Shown here: one piece after another, positions 24,938 to 33,234 of the stretch
Numbering within the stretch: the stretch's first letter is position 1
Layout of the letters: each line of letters begins with the position of its first letter
NCBI GenBank assembly: GCA_026225255.1
Contig: JAMFSJ010000076.1
Span: 1 to 59,824 of the forward strand
Reading direction: 5' to 3'
Source: Methylacidimicrobium fagopyrum
GTDB lineage: Bacteria > Verrucomicrobiota > Verrucomicrobiia > Limisphaerales > UBA11358
Length of the DNA: 59,824 nucleotides
Program-made: the position numbers and the translations under genes
The notes under the pieces: model-generated
Told to the model about the DNA's origin: nothing
What the model saw: only the letters and a program-made list of their open reading frames with translations
Database searches by the model: none

Positions 24938-25645
24938 ATGGCCAAAGAAATTCTCGAAATGTTGATCGAAACCGCCACGTTGGAATTGCCCGACACCAAA
25001 ACGTTGCGGCTCAAATGGCCGGACGGACACAATCCCGAATTCAAGACCGGCCAGTTCATCACCGTTTATTGGCCGGATACGCCGACTTATAAACGCGCCT
25101 ATTCGCTTTCATCCTGCGCGCTGGATCGCGGTGCTTACGAAGTCACCGTTAAGCGCGATGGCAAGATGGGCACGCGCATCGTGGATTGGGCCAAGTCAGG
25201 CGATAAAATGTTCGTCATTCCGCCGGTTGGAAAATTTCTGCCGCAGTTTGACAAACACTTGGTCTGCATCGCCGGCGGTTCCGGCGTGACGCCGTTCCGC
25301 GCTTTCGCCCGCGAAGCCACGCGCCGCAAACTGGATACAAAAATCACCGTGATTTATAGCGTGCGCCAGCCGAAGGACATTATTTTCAACACGGAATTTC
25401 TGGAACTCGAAAAAGAAAATCCGAATTTCAAATTTCTCGTCACCTGCACGCGCGCGATGCCGGAAGATAATTGGGCCGGTCGCAACGGACGCATTGATTC
25501 CCATCTCGTTAAATCACACGTCACGGATCTGGCGAACACCGTTTTCTATGCTTGCGGCCCTAATGCGCTCGTCGAATTCGCCGAAGGTTTGGTCTTCGAA
25601 CTTGGCGCGCCGAAAGAACAGATGAAGACGGAGAAGTGGGGCTGA
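24938..25645 (+). CDS. FAD/NAD(P)-binding oxidoreductase (ferredoxin-reductase type)
   Basis: A 235-residue flavoprotein. The FAD-binding motif is KRAYSLSSC (RxYSxxS type, about 49-57), the NAD(P) motif is CIAGGSGVTPFRAFARE, and the C-terminal YACGPNALVEF completes the fold. There is no 2Fe-2S domain, so electrons must pass to a separate partner. The physiological acceptor is not indicated. It is followed by a CACAGAT-type repeat and gcvT. Confidence 0.87.
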   Translation: MAKEILEMLIETATLELPDTKTLRLKWPDGHNPEFKTGQFITVYWPDTPTYKRAYSLSSCALDRGAYEVTVKRDGKMGTRIVDWAKSGDKMFVIPPVGKFLPQFDKHLVCIAGGSGVTPFRAFAREATRRKLDTKITVIYSVRQPKDIIFNTEFLELEKENPNFKFLVTCTRAMPEDNWAGRNGRIDSHLVKSHVTDLANTVFYACGPNALVEFAEGLVFELGAPKEQMKTEKWG

Positions 25646-25650
25646 GTTTC

Positions 25651-25743
25651 GGCCACAGATGGACACAGATGAAACACAGATAAAGACAAAGCCAGCGATG
25701 GTCGGATTTTCCATCTGTGTTTCATCGGTGAAAATCTGTGGCT
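25651..25743. repeat. CCACAGAT-type inverted repeat between reductase and gcvT
   Basis: Left half GGCCACAGATGGACACAGAT (25651-25670, continuing with further CACAGA units) and right half CATCTGTGTTTC...ATCTGTGGCT (25712-25743) are imperfect inverted copies. A second copy lies at 28467-28568. It fills the entire gcvT leader, leaving no room for a riboswitch. Confidence 0.85.
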
Positions 25744-25754
25744 AAAATAATTTC

Positions 25755-26885
25755 ATGTTAAAACAAACGGCACTTTATTCCGCGCACCAGAAGCTGGGTG
25801 CGAAACTCATTGATTTCGGCGGTTGGGAAATGCCGGTGCAATATACCAGCATCACCGACGAACATCTCGCCGTCCGCAACGCCGCCGGAATTTTTGACAT
25901 CTCGCACATGGGCGAAGTCACCGTCAGCGGCACGGGCGCGGTGCAATTTCTCAATTCTGTCCTTACGAACGACATCCGCAAACTCGCGGCGGGCGAAGGC
26001 CAATACACGCTGATGTGCAATGAACGCGGCGGCGTGGTGGATGATCTTTACGCCTATCGTTTGTGCGATGACGTCTATTTTCTCATCATCAACGCCTCGC
26101 GCATCGAGCCCGATGTCGCGTGGTTGCAGGCGCAGGCGGCGAAGTTTTCGGGCGAACTGAAATTGACCGACACCTCGCACAATTACGCCGCTATCGCCGT
26201 GCAAGGCCCGCGCGTGGCCGAATTTATCAACACCGTCATTCCCGGTGCGTCCGTTTCTGCGATGCGCGTTAATGCCGTCATTGATTTGAAGAAAAATCAG
26301 ATCGGCGGGTTCAAATATAACGGCCATAGCGTGTTGGTTTCGCGCACTGGTTACACGGGCGAAGACGGATTTGAAATCGTCGGTGGCGATGAATCCATCC
26401 AGCAATTGTGGGCTCAATTTTTGACGGTCGGCCAGCCGTTCGGTCTCAAGCCCGCCGGCCTGGGCGCGCGCGACACGTTGCGCACAGAAGTGTGCTATCC
26501 GCTTTACGGCCACGAATTGGACGAAGAAACCACGCCGATCGAAGCGGGCGTCGGCTTTTTCGTGTCGCTTGATAAGGGCGAATTTAACGGACGCTCGGTG
26601 TTAGCCGATCAAAAGGCGAACGGCGTGAAAAAGAAATGCGTCGCGTTCAAGATGACTGATAAATCCGCGCCACCGCGTCCGCATTATCCGATCTGGGCCA
26701 ACGGCGCGCCGGTTGGCGAAGTTGTCAGCGGCACGCAAAGTCCGTCGCTCAACCTCGGCATCGGCCTGGGCTATGTGCCCGTGGAATTTGCGAAAGCAGG
26801 CAACGTGATCGAGATCGAAATTCGCGGCAAACGCGCCGCCGCCGTGATCGTGCCCAAGCCAATTTTCAAAAAGGCAGATAAATAA
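25755..26885 (+). CDS. gcvT: Glycine cleavage system aminomethyltransferase (T protein)
   Basis: A 376-residue tetrahydrofolate-dependent enzyme that takes the methylamine from the lipoyl arm of GcvH, producing methylene-THF and ammonia. Motifs: YSAHQKLGAKLIDFGGWEMP, DISHMGEVTVSG, GEGQYTLMCNERGGVVDDLY, VSRTGYTGEDGFEI and ARDTLRTEVCYPLYGHEL. Length and order match the family. gcvH follows; gcvP is not in the window. Confidence 0.96.
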   Translation: MLKQTALYSAHQKLGAKLIDFGGWEMPVQYTSITDEHLAVRNAAGIFDISHMGEVTVSGTGAVQFLNSVLTNDIRKLAAGEGQYTLMCNERGGVVDDLYAYRLCDDVYFLIINASRIEPDVAWLQAQAAKFSGELKLTDTSHNYAAIAVQGPRVAEFINTVIPGASVSAMRVNAVIDLKKNQIGGFKYNGHSVLVSRTGYTGEDGFEIVGGDESIQQLWAQFLTVGQPFGLKPAGLGARDTLRTEVCYPLYGHELDEETTPIEAGVGFFVSLDKGEFNGRSVLADQKANGVKKKCVAFKMTDKSAPPRPHYPIWANGAPVGEVVSGTQSPSLNLGIGLGYVPVEFAKAGNVIEIEIRGKRAAAVIVPKPIFKKADK

Positions 26886-26993
26886 AGAATTCAGGAAGCT
26901 AGGAATAAAAAATCTTTCCTGCTTTCTTGCCTTCCTTATTAAAAAATTCTGCTTGGTGTCTGGGTGTCTTGGTGGTGAAATAAAACAAAATTT

Positions 26994-27377
26994 ATGAGCA
27001 ATATTCCTTCTGATCTTAAATACGCTAAATCACACGAATGGGTGCGCGTCAGCGGCGATACCGCGACCGTCGGCATCAGCGACCACGCGCAGGCCGAGTT
27101 GACCGATGTCGTGTTCGTCGAACTGCCCGCTGCCGGTCGTCAGGTGAAAGCCGGTGAAGCCTGTGCCGTGGTGGAATCCGTCAAAACCGCGAGCGACATC
27201 TATTCGCCCGTCAGCGGCGAAATCGTGGAACTCAATCCCCCCGTCGCCGATAATCCGAGCTTGGTGAACACCGAACCTTACGCCGGCGGTTGGTTTTTCA
27301 AAATCAAATTGAGCAATCCGGCTGAATTGAATGCGTTGCTCTCGCCGGAGGATTATAAGAAGCAGATTGGCGGATGA
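26994..27377 (+). CDS. gcvH: Glycine cleavage system H protein (lipoyl carrier)
   Basis: A 127-residue carrier that shuttles the aminomethyl group on a lipoyl arm. The N-terminus [20 protein letters not shown] is typical. The lipoylated lysine is K64 in [15 protein letters not shown]. The C-terminus is of normal length. It follows gcvT on the same strand with a 108-bp repeat-like spacer. lipA, needed to make the cofactor, lies 1.2 kb downstream. Confidence 0.96.
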   Translation: MSNIPSDLKYAKSHEWVRVSGDTATVGISDHAQAELTDVVFVELPAAGRQVKAGEACAVVESVKTASDIYSPVSGEIVELNPPVADNPSLVNTEPYAGGWFFKIKLSNPAELNALLSPEDYKKQIGG

Positions 27378-27383
27378 GGCTCT

Positions 27384-27896
27384 GTGCAATATAAGATCTA
27401 TCTGCTCTGTCTGGGTTTAATTTTATTTTTTGGGAATGGATGTCTGTGGGTTCCAGTTCCAACGACAGATAAATATTATGTCTTGGAAGGGCAAATCGAG
27501 GTCAAACAAGTGGATCACTCTGTGATATTAGGCGGCGCGGATCATTACTCGCCGGCAAAGTGGTTTACGTTGAATTATAGAGTCGGAAACAAGTCAAAAA
27601 TGAACGCGGTTAGCTTAGTGGAGGCAAACTACCAATATTATTCTGATGGTTGGCAACCATTGGACGTTGTTTCGATTAAGCCTTTGCAAATTACACTCGT
27701 TCCAAAATCCAAAATAGTTTCCAAAGCATCTCCAAAGCGCACGGAAAAAACAGGTGAGATATTGCACGGTCATTATAAAATTGCCGTTAAATATATTTTG
27801 GACGGCCGAAAGTATGAGTGCAGTTTTGATTTTCTGTATGACTCCAAAGTCGAAGCCGGAGTTGTAGGTCCTTGGTCCGGCAAGAACATTAATTAG
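27384..27896 (+). CDS. Putative lipoprotein of unknown function
   Basis: A 170-residue protein from GTG 27384, six bases after gcvH. Signal peptide at residues 1-19 with lipobox FFGNGC. The mature part is beta-rich (KYYVLEGQIEVKQVDHSVIL, WFTLNYRVGNKSKM, YYSDGWQPLDVVSIKPLQIT) and contains no motif I recognise. Base composition is more AT-rich than its neighbours, so recent arrival is possible. The glutaredoxin fragment follows. Confidence 0.6.
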   Translation: MQYKIYLLCLGLILFFGNGCLWVPVPTTDKYYVLEGQIEVKQVDHSVILGGADHYSPAKWFTLNYRVGNKSKMNAVSLVEANYQYYSDGWQPLDVVSIKPLQITLVPKSKIVSKASPKRTEKTGEILHGHYKIAVKYILDGRKYECSFDFLYDSKVEAGVVGPWSGKNIN

Positions 27897-27922
27897 GGCA
27901 AATTGAAATTAAATTTCTTGAA

Positions 27923-28219
27923 ATGAAAGCCTGTCTATTCATCAAACCCTACAGTGGTTGGCGTGATACGGCGACATGCTTTGTATATCCTTTGCAGTCG
28001 CGAGGCGACGACCGGAAATTAGCCAGTGACAACAGTCACTGGTCTGCGTGCGCTAAATTTTTTGTCCTGAAGGGACAAGGGAAATCGAAATTCTCCCAGC
28101 GTCCTTTCCGGACGCAATTGTTTATCGCGTTATTCCAGCCACTTCGTAGCTGGCTAATTTCCGCTGTTCCTTCGGAACAAAAATTCATGTTTTATCCGTG
28201 TTCGTCTATATTCATCTGA
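27923..28219 (+). pseudogene. Broken glutaredoxin copy followed by a hairpin array
   Basis: The first 14 codons (MKACLFIKPYSGW) match the start of the intact glutaredoxin at 28235 (MKTRLFIKPYCGW) at nucleotide and protein level, including the GAA before the ATG. The active-site first cysteine is replaced by Ser and the second by Arg. After about codon 15 the sequence is unrelated and consists of six short hairpins. The remaining 80-odd open codons encode no glutaredoxin. Read as a partial duplication, it is not expected to make a working enzyme. Confidence 0.7.
27997..28179. repeat. Array of six short hairpins
   Basis: Perfect stems occur at 27997-28009 (GTCGC/GCGAC), 28023-28042 (CCAGTGAC/GTCACTGG), 28062-28078 (TTGTCC/GGACAA), 28099-28115 (GCGTCC/GGACGC), 28135-28153 (CCAGC/GCTGG) and 28165-28179 (TGTTCC/GGAACA). 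Loops are 3-9 nt. This explains the 338-bp gap between the lipoprotein and glutaredoxin genes. Confidence 0.85.
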
Positions 28220-28234
28220 GGCTGATTTTTTGAA

Positions 28235-28468
28235 ATGAAAACCCGTTTATTTATCAAACCTTATTGTGGTTGGTGCCACAAAGCGATTCGCTGGCTGGAC
28301 GACAACGACGTTCAATACGAGAAAATTGACGTGATTGCGGACGACGCGGCGTTTGAGGAAATGATCCGCCTTTCCGGTCAGGACAAAGCGCCGGTGCTGG
28401 AAGTGGATGGTAAAGTGCTGGCGGATTTCGGCCCGGAAGAATTACCCGGATTTTTTAAGAATCTTTAG
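28235..28468 (+). CDS. Glutaredoxin-like thiol-disulfide protein
   Basis: A 77-residue single-domain protein of glutaredoxin fold. The active site is KPYCGWCHKA (C11 and C14); C-G-W-C rather than C-P-Y-C puts it near the NrdH or mycoredoxin-like end of the family. QDKAPVLEVDGKVLADFG carries the cis-proline region (APVL) and the GSH/partner loop. It lies between the gcv genes and lipA, but no direct link to lipoate is shown. A degenerate partial copy lies 312 bases upstream. Confidence 0.87.
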   Translation: MKTRLFIKPYCGWCHKAIRWLDDNDVQYEKIDVIADDAAFEEMIRLSGQDKAPVLEVDGKVLADFGPEELPGFFKNL

Positions 28469-28568
28469 CCACAGATAGCCACAGATGGGCACAAATGAAA
28501 CACAGATGGGAAAGTCTTTTGGAATGCGTTTTATTTTTATCTGTGAACATCTGTGTTAATCTGTGGCT
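28467..28568. repeat. Second CCACAGAT-type inverted repeat before lipA
   Basis: Left half 28467-28507 (AGCCACAGATAGCCACAGAT and on) and right half 28539-28568 (ATCTGTGAAC...CTGTGGCT) are inverted imperfect copies of the same unit seen at 25651. They occupy the whole gap between the glutaredoxin gene and lipA. Confidence 0.85.
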
Positions 28569-28584
28569 GGAAAATTAATTTGAA

Positions 28585-29469
28585 ATGACGACGACTGAAT
28601 TAAAACCGCGTCCGCGTTTGCCGGAATGGCTGCGTATCACGCTGCCGACGTCCGATACGTTTTCGCGCACGCGCGGGTTGCTGGACGAATTGAAATTGCA
28701 TACGGTTTGCGAGAGCGCGAAGTGCCCGAACCATTGGGAATGTTGGAGCAAAGGCACGGCGACGTTCATGATCGCGGGCGACCGCTGCACACGGGCGTGC
28801 GGCTTTTGCGCGGTCAGCACGGCCAAGCCGCTCGCGCTGGAAGCAGACGAACCGGCACGCGTGGCCGAGGCGACGCGACGGATGAAATTGAAACACGTCG
28901 TCATCACGGCGGTGGCGCGGGACGATTTGAAAGATGGTGGCGCGGCGCATTTTCGTCAGACGATCGAAAAAGTGCGCGAACTGAATCCGGGCATTGTCAT
29001 CGAAGTGCTTGTGCCGGATTTTTTGGACAATGATATCGCCATCGAAAACGTGCTCGCGGCGAATCCGCACATTTACAATCACAATCTTGAAACTGTGCGT
29101 CGCCTGACGCCAAGCGTGCGTCATCGCGCCACTTACGAACGTTCGCTGGCGGTGTTGAAAAAAGTGAAGGACAAGCGCGGCAACACGATTTACACAAAGT
29201 CCGGCGTGATGCTGGGCTTGGGCGAAACGGAAGAAGAATTATTGCAGGCGATGCGCGATTTGCGGTCGTCAAATTGCGACATCCTCACGCTCGGCCAATA
29301 TTTGCAGCCGACGTTGAAGCATTTGCCGGTGATTGAATTTGTGACGCCGGAAAAATTTGCGGAATACAAAGTGCGCGCTGAAGAAATGGGTTTTGTTCAC
29401 GTCGCCAGCGGTCCGATGGTGCGCAGTTCGTATCACGCGGACGAATTTACTTTGCCGGTGTTGAAGTGA
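28585..29469 (+). CDS. lipA: Lipoyl synthase
   Basis: A 294-residue radical SAM enzyme that inserts two sulfurs into octanoyl groups on carrier proteins. The auxiliary cluster motif CESAKCPNHWEC (C42, C47, C53) and the SAM cluster motif CTRACGFC (C68, C72, C75) are both complete. The C-terminal RSSYHADEF provides the conserved Ser ligand (RSSY). The targets GcvH (26994) and E2 (48556) are encoded in this window. lipB was not found here. Confidence 0.97.
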   Translation: MTTTELKPRPRLPEWLRITLPTSDTFSRTRGLLDELKLHTVCESAKCPNHWECWSKGTATFMIAGDRCTRACGFCAVSTAKPLALEADEPARVAEATRRMKLKHVVITAVARDDLKDGGAAHFRQTIEKVRELNPGIVIEVLVPDFLDNDIAIENVLAANPHIYNHNLETVRRLTPSVRHRATYERSLAVLKKVKDKRGNTIYTKSGVMLGLGETEEELLQAMRDLRSSNCDILTLGQYLQPTLKHLPVIEFVTPEKFAEYKVRAEEMGFVHVASGPMVRSSYHADEFTLPVLK

Positions 29470-29549
29470 GTTTTTAATCGCGAAAGACGCCAACGGAAAG
29501 GTTGCGATTTGAACGTATCGGGTGTGTTTCGCGGTTGAACTTTTTCAAC

Positions 29550-30170
29550 TTACGACAACGGTTTGCGGTGCATGAACAGATAAATCGCAAAACCGATGCT
29601 TGCGAAGCCAATGGTGAAGCCGAGGATGGTGATGATGAGATTGATAGTGCGGGCTTTTTCGGAAACGCGCTCGGTCTCGAGTTTTTCTGATTCCCGAAAA
29701 CCGGCGAAATGTTTTTCAAACGCGGCGTTGATGACGTCTTCGTTCTTGAGTTGCAACGTAAGCCAGCCGCCGTCGAAATCGTTTTTCCATTCTTCGGGCA
29801 GGCGCGGAAGAATCTCCTGATTGGGCGGCACGAACCCAAAACTTTTCCAAAACGGCGAACGTTCCTGCGTCCAGATACGAAAAATTCCGTGGTTGGCGGC
29901 GAGGGTTTGGATGCGTTCCCAAAACAGCTGGCGCGCGGCATCGGCGACGCCAAAATCGGAATAACCTTCGCTGTGGAGCAGGGCGTGTTGTTTGGAAACG
30001 AGAATGCCGATGGCGCCGAGCACTTCACCTTCGGAATTTTCGACGACTTGAAATTCCGTGAGGCGCGATTCCAGTTCTTCCGGCGATAAGCGCATGGACG
30101 CCCAAAGCGATTTGAGCGTTTCCAAATCATCAACCGTGGCGCGGCGGACGCGGAGAACGGACGGACTCAT
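29550..30170 (-). CDS. GNAT-like acetyltransferase fused to a C-terminal membrane helix
   Basis: A 206-residue protein. Residues 5-125 resemble a GNAT N-acetyltransferase (VRRATVDDLETLKSLWASM, LGAIGILVSKQHALLHSEGY, ARQLFWERIQTLAANHGI, WKSFGFVPPN), although the Q/R-x-x-G-x-G/A acetyl-CoA loop is not clearly conserved. After a linker, a C-terminal helix at about residues 176-199 (IITILGFTIGFASIGFAIYLF) anchors it to the membrane. It is transcribed alone, convergent with lipA. Confidence 0.68.
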   Translation of the reverse strand: MSPSVLRVRRATVDDLETLKSLWASMRLSPEELESRLTEFQVVENSEGEVLGAIGILVSKQHALLHSEGYSDFGVADAARQLFWERIQTLAANHGIFRIWTQERSPFWKSFGFVPPNQEILPRLPEEWKNDFDGGWLTLQLKNEDVINAAFEKHFAGFRESEKLETERVSEKARTINLIITILGFTIGFASIGFAIYLFMHRKPLS

Positions 30171-30266
30171 GCGCTGATTCTGGCAAATTTATTTTGCGGT
30201 GGCGAAGAAAAATTTGCATTTACCGGAAGTTATTGCAATTGTCAGCGCAAAATTTATTTTGAAAAT

Positions 30267-30911
30267 ATGAGCCACACCACTACGGAACATTTGATCCAAG
30301 CTTTGAACTGGCGTTATGCGACCAAACATTTTGATGCGGCAAAAAAAATTCCCGCCGACGTGTGGGCCGCGCTGGAAAAAACCCTCGTGTTGACCCCGAC
30401 GAGTTATGGCTTGCAGCCGTATAAATTTTTCGTCGTCGAAAATCCGGCGAAACGCACCGAATTGTTCGCGCATTCATGGCATCAAAAACAGGTCGTGGAG
30501 GCCTCGCATTTTGTCGTCTTCACGGCGCGCACCGAGATGAAGGAAGCGGATGTGGATAAATTCATCCAACGTGCGGTCGAGGTGCGAAAACTTCCGGTCG
30601 ATGCTTTGAACCGTTATCGCGAGGTGATCGTCCGCGATGTGGTGCATGGCGGGCGGGGCACGCATGGCTGGACCACGCAACAGACTTACATCGCGCTCGG
30701 AAATTTGATGACCGCCGCCGCATTGATCGGGGTGGATGCCAGTCCGCTGGAAGGCATCGTTCCCGCAGAATACGATAAAATTCTTAACTTGAAAAACAGC
30801 GGTTACGCGACGGTCGTGGCTTGCGCGCTTGGCTATCGTTCGGCGGATGACAAATACGCGGGCATGGCCAAGATCCGCTACGAAACAAACGAGTTGGTGC
30901 ACTATATTTGA
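30267..30911 (+). CDS. Nitroreductase-family NAD(P)H-dependent flavin oxidoreductase
   Basis: A 214-residue FMN enzyme. FMN contacts: LNWRYATKHFDAAKKI at the N-terminus, TPTSYGLQPYKFFVVENPAKR, QQTYIALGNLMTAAALIGVDA and the C-terminal CALGYRSADDKYAGMAKIR. Family members reduce quinones, nitro compounds or nitrogen-containing substrates. The natural substrate is unknown. It is divergent from the GNAT-like gene. Confidence 0.9.
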   Translation: MSHTTTEHLIQALNWRYATKHFDAAKKIPADVWAALEKTLVLTPTSYGLQPYKFFVVENPAKRTELFAHSWHQKQVVEASHFVVFTARTEMKEADVDKFIQRAVEVRKLPVDALNRYREVIVRDVVHGGRGTHGWTTQQTYIALGNLMTAAALIGVDASPLEGIVPAEYDKILNLKNSGYATVVACALGYRSADDKYAGMAKIRYETNELVHYI

Positions 30912-31164
30912 ACTGTAAAAAAGCCTTTTCAATTTCGTCGGCGTAAAACAAACTTTCCGGGTTCCCCGTGAAAATGAATCGACTGAAAACCGGTGGGTGG
31001 TTTTTTGTCGTGTCGGACACAGTCGCAGTTTTACGGGGCTTAAGTCAAGTGGCCTGATGTGGCTGCGTGACAAAAACCGGCGGAACGGGCAGACTTGCGG
31101 CACAGCCTTGAAATGACGAACGCCCATCGCGTCGACATTTTGATTTGAGCCAATTAAAATAATT

Positions 31165-32328
31165 ATGAACCTGAAAAAAAACTCCTTCCTGAATGCGGCC
31201 ATTGTTGTGGCGGCGGGAATCCTTGTCACGGCGGCCACGGGCTGCGCGACGCATCAATGTTGTTCGATGACGCACGCGTCGGATGGCGGCCAGGCCTTCG
31301 GCAAAACGCTCGACGGCACGCCGGTGGAAATTTACACATTGCGCAATAAAAACGGCATGGAAGCGCGCATCATGACTTACGGCGGCATTATTCAATCGCT
31401 CAAAGTGCCGGACAAGAACGGACATTTCGGCGACGTTGTATTGGGTTATGATTCGATCGATCAATACCTGACCAACAGTCCTTACTTCGGCGCTTTGATT
31501 GGTCGCTACGGCAATCGCATCGCCAAAGGTCATTTCACTTTGGATGGCGTCACTTACACGTTGGCCACGAACAATGTGCCGAACACATTGCACGGCGGCG
31601 TGAAAGGGTTTGATAAGGTCGTCTGGCATGCGACGCCGGGCCATTCGGATTTGGGTCCGACGTTGACGTTGACTTATGTGAGTCACGATGGCGAAGAAGG
31701 TTTTCCCGGCACGCTGACGGTGAAAGCGGTTTATACGTTGACGGAAGATAATAGCATCCGCCTGGATTACACCGCCACGACGGACAAGGATACGGTGGCA
31801 AATCTGACGCAACATTCTTACTTCAACCTCGCCGGTCAGGGCGATATTCTCGGCCACCTCGTTTATATCAATGCCGATAAATTCACACCTGTGGACAGCA
31901 CGCTCATCACCACTGGCGAATTGAAACCCGTGGACGGCACGCCCTTTGATTTCCGCACGCCCACCACGATTGGCGCGCGCATCGGGCAGGATGATGAACA
32001 GTTAAAATTCGGCAAAGGTTACGATCACAATTGGGTCATCAACCATCCGATCGGCGAACTTGGTTTGGATGCGCGCGTGACGGAACCGACGACCGGTCGC
32101 GTTATGGAAGTCTGGTCCACCGAACCCGGCCTGCAATTTTATTCCGGCAATTTCCTCGACGGCTCGAACATCGGCAAAGGGGGCCGCGTCTATCAATTCC
32201 GCAATGCGATCGCGATGGAACCGCAACATTATCCTGATTCGCCGAACCATGATAATTTCCCGTCCGTCGTGGTGCATCCCGGCGATACGTATCACAACAC
32301 CATCGTTTATAAGTTTCTCACGAACTAA
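31165..32328 (+). CDS. galM: Aldose 1-epimerase with a lipoprotein signal peptide
   Basis: A 387-residue mutarotase that interconverts alpha and beta anomers of galactose and other aldoses. An N-terminal lipoprotein signal (residues 1-28, lipobox TAATGC) implies secretion and lipid anchoring, unlike the usual cytoplasmic enzyme. Motifs: GRYGNRIAKGHFTLDG, NTLHGGVKGFDKVVW (catalytic-site His), LTQHSYFNLAG (second His) and AIAMEPQHYPDSPN (catalytic Glu). Extracytoplasmic mutarotation of liberated sugars would suit the glucan-degrading locus at 40-44 kb, but the two are not linked. Confidence 0.9.
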   Translation: MNLKKNSFLNAAIVVAAGILVTAATGCATHQCCSMTHASDGGQAFGKTLDGTPVEIYTLRNKNGMEARIMTYGGIIQSLKVPDKNGHFGDVVLGYDSIDQYLTNSPYFGALIGRYGNRIAKGHFTLDGVTYTLATNNVPNTLHGGVKGFDKVVWHATPGHSDLGPTLTLTYVSHDGEEGFPGTLTVKAVYTLTEDNSIRLDYTATTDKDTVANLTQHSYFNLAGQGDILGHLVYINADKFTPVDSTLITTGELKPVDGTPFDFRTPTTIGARIGQDDEQLKFGKGYDHNWVINHPIGELGLDARVTEPTTGRVMEVWSTEPGLQFYSGNFLDGSNIGKGGRVYQFRNAIAMEPQHYPDSPNHDNFPSVVVHPGDTYHNTIVYKFLTN

Positions 32329-32352
32329 GGTGTTTTTAAATTTAGTTGGGGG

Positions 32353-32394
32353 AACGCGCCGGTATTTCGCAAGAGATCCCGGCGCGTTTTTTTA
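32353..32394 (+). terminator. Intrinsic terminator after galM
   Basis: A perfect 10-bp stem AACGCGCCGG / CCGGCGCGTT with a 16-nt loop and a run of T, 24 bases after the stop. Confidence 0.88.
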
Positions 32395-32514
32395 TTTGAT
32401 ATTGAATGCGAGCGCTGGCTTTCAGCCGGCGAGGTGAAGACATCGCGCTCCGAAAGTAATTCGTGGCGTGAACGTTTTTCCCGTTCGTTGCGTCGCGCGC
32501 CATCCCGCCTGACG

Positions 32515-33018
32515 TCACCGCAAGAAATCCCGTTGCAGCAAGTTCATCAGGTCATTTACCGCCAACATCAATTCGCCGCGCCGCTCGGCATCGTGTTCGT
32601 CGGCCATGTCCATCGGTGCGGCCATCGCTTCGGAATAACGATGGGTCAACGGCGTGGCTTCGTCGGTGGAACCGGTTTGGCGCAGCAAGCCGCGCACTTT
32701 TTCCGCGCGTTTTTTGGCTTCGGTAATTTTCTTCAACGCCGCGCCCGCGGACATTTCATCCGTCTCGGCGCGTTTCAATAATCCGCAGACAAACGTGCGA
32801 CAACGTTTGGGCCGGGCTTGATAAATACCGCACAGTTTGCCATCGAAGCACGCGCAGGGTTGCGCGAAAGCCATTTTGCCACGCCCCTTTTTTTCGAGCG
32901 ACAAGCCGAGTTTTTTCAAAGTCTTCGCGTCGTCGCCGGCGCGCAATTCTACGTCGGCGAATAAGGTGCTGTCGCAACACAAGCCGCAGTTCGGACACAG
33001 TTGTTCAATGCCATTCAC
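32515..33018 (-). CDS. YkgJ-family cysteine-cluster protein
   Basis: A 167-residue protein with the family's zinc or iron-sulfur cysteine cluster: CPNCGLCCDSTLF (C8, C11, C14, C15), then CACF, LCGIYQARPKRCRTFVC further along. The spacing resembles the YkgJ (UPF0153) family, whose function is unknown. The C-terminus is helical. It is convergent with the galM terminator and followed upstream by the promoter region of the Sel1 gene. Confidence 0.82.
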   Translation of the reverse strand: MNGIEQLCPNCGLCCDSTLFADVELRAGDDAKTLKKLGLSLEKKGRGKMAFAQPCACFDGKLCGIYQARPKRCRTFVCGLLKRAETDEMSAGAALKKITEAKKRAEKVRGLLRQTGSTDEATPLTHRYSEAMAAPMDMADEHDAERRGELMLAVNDLMNLLQRDFLR

Positions 33019-33163
33019 AGCGTGGAGGATATAGCAGCGGAGTGGGATAGGGCAGTGGCAATTATTATGGTTTACGTCAGCCGGCGACGGAGCGCATTCG
33101 TTTCCGGTTCGTGCGGCCTGTTGTAATGTGTTCTGGCATACATACTTATGTCAGATGTGACAA

Positions 33164-33192
33164 TTGACGTTAGGGTTTGTTCGCATTAATGT
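33164..33192 (+). promoter_or_regulatory. Possible promoter upstream of the Sel1 lipoprotein gene
   Basis: TTGACG (33164-33169), a 17-nt spacer and TAATGT (33187-33192) form a weak sigma-70-type pair. Just upstream is the palindrome TGTCA-GATG-TGACA (33149-33162). The first element is close to consensus, the second weak, so confidence is low. Confidence 0.35.
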
Positions 33193-33234
33193 GCTTATGC
33201 CGCTAGGGATTCCAATGCCGAGAAATAATGCTGT

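Noticed and set aside
25646..25754. A glycine riboswitch before gcvT
   Set aside because: The spacer is fully explained by CCACAGAT-type repeats and lacks the riboswitch's conserved elements.
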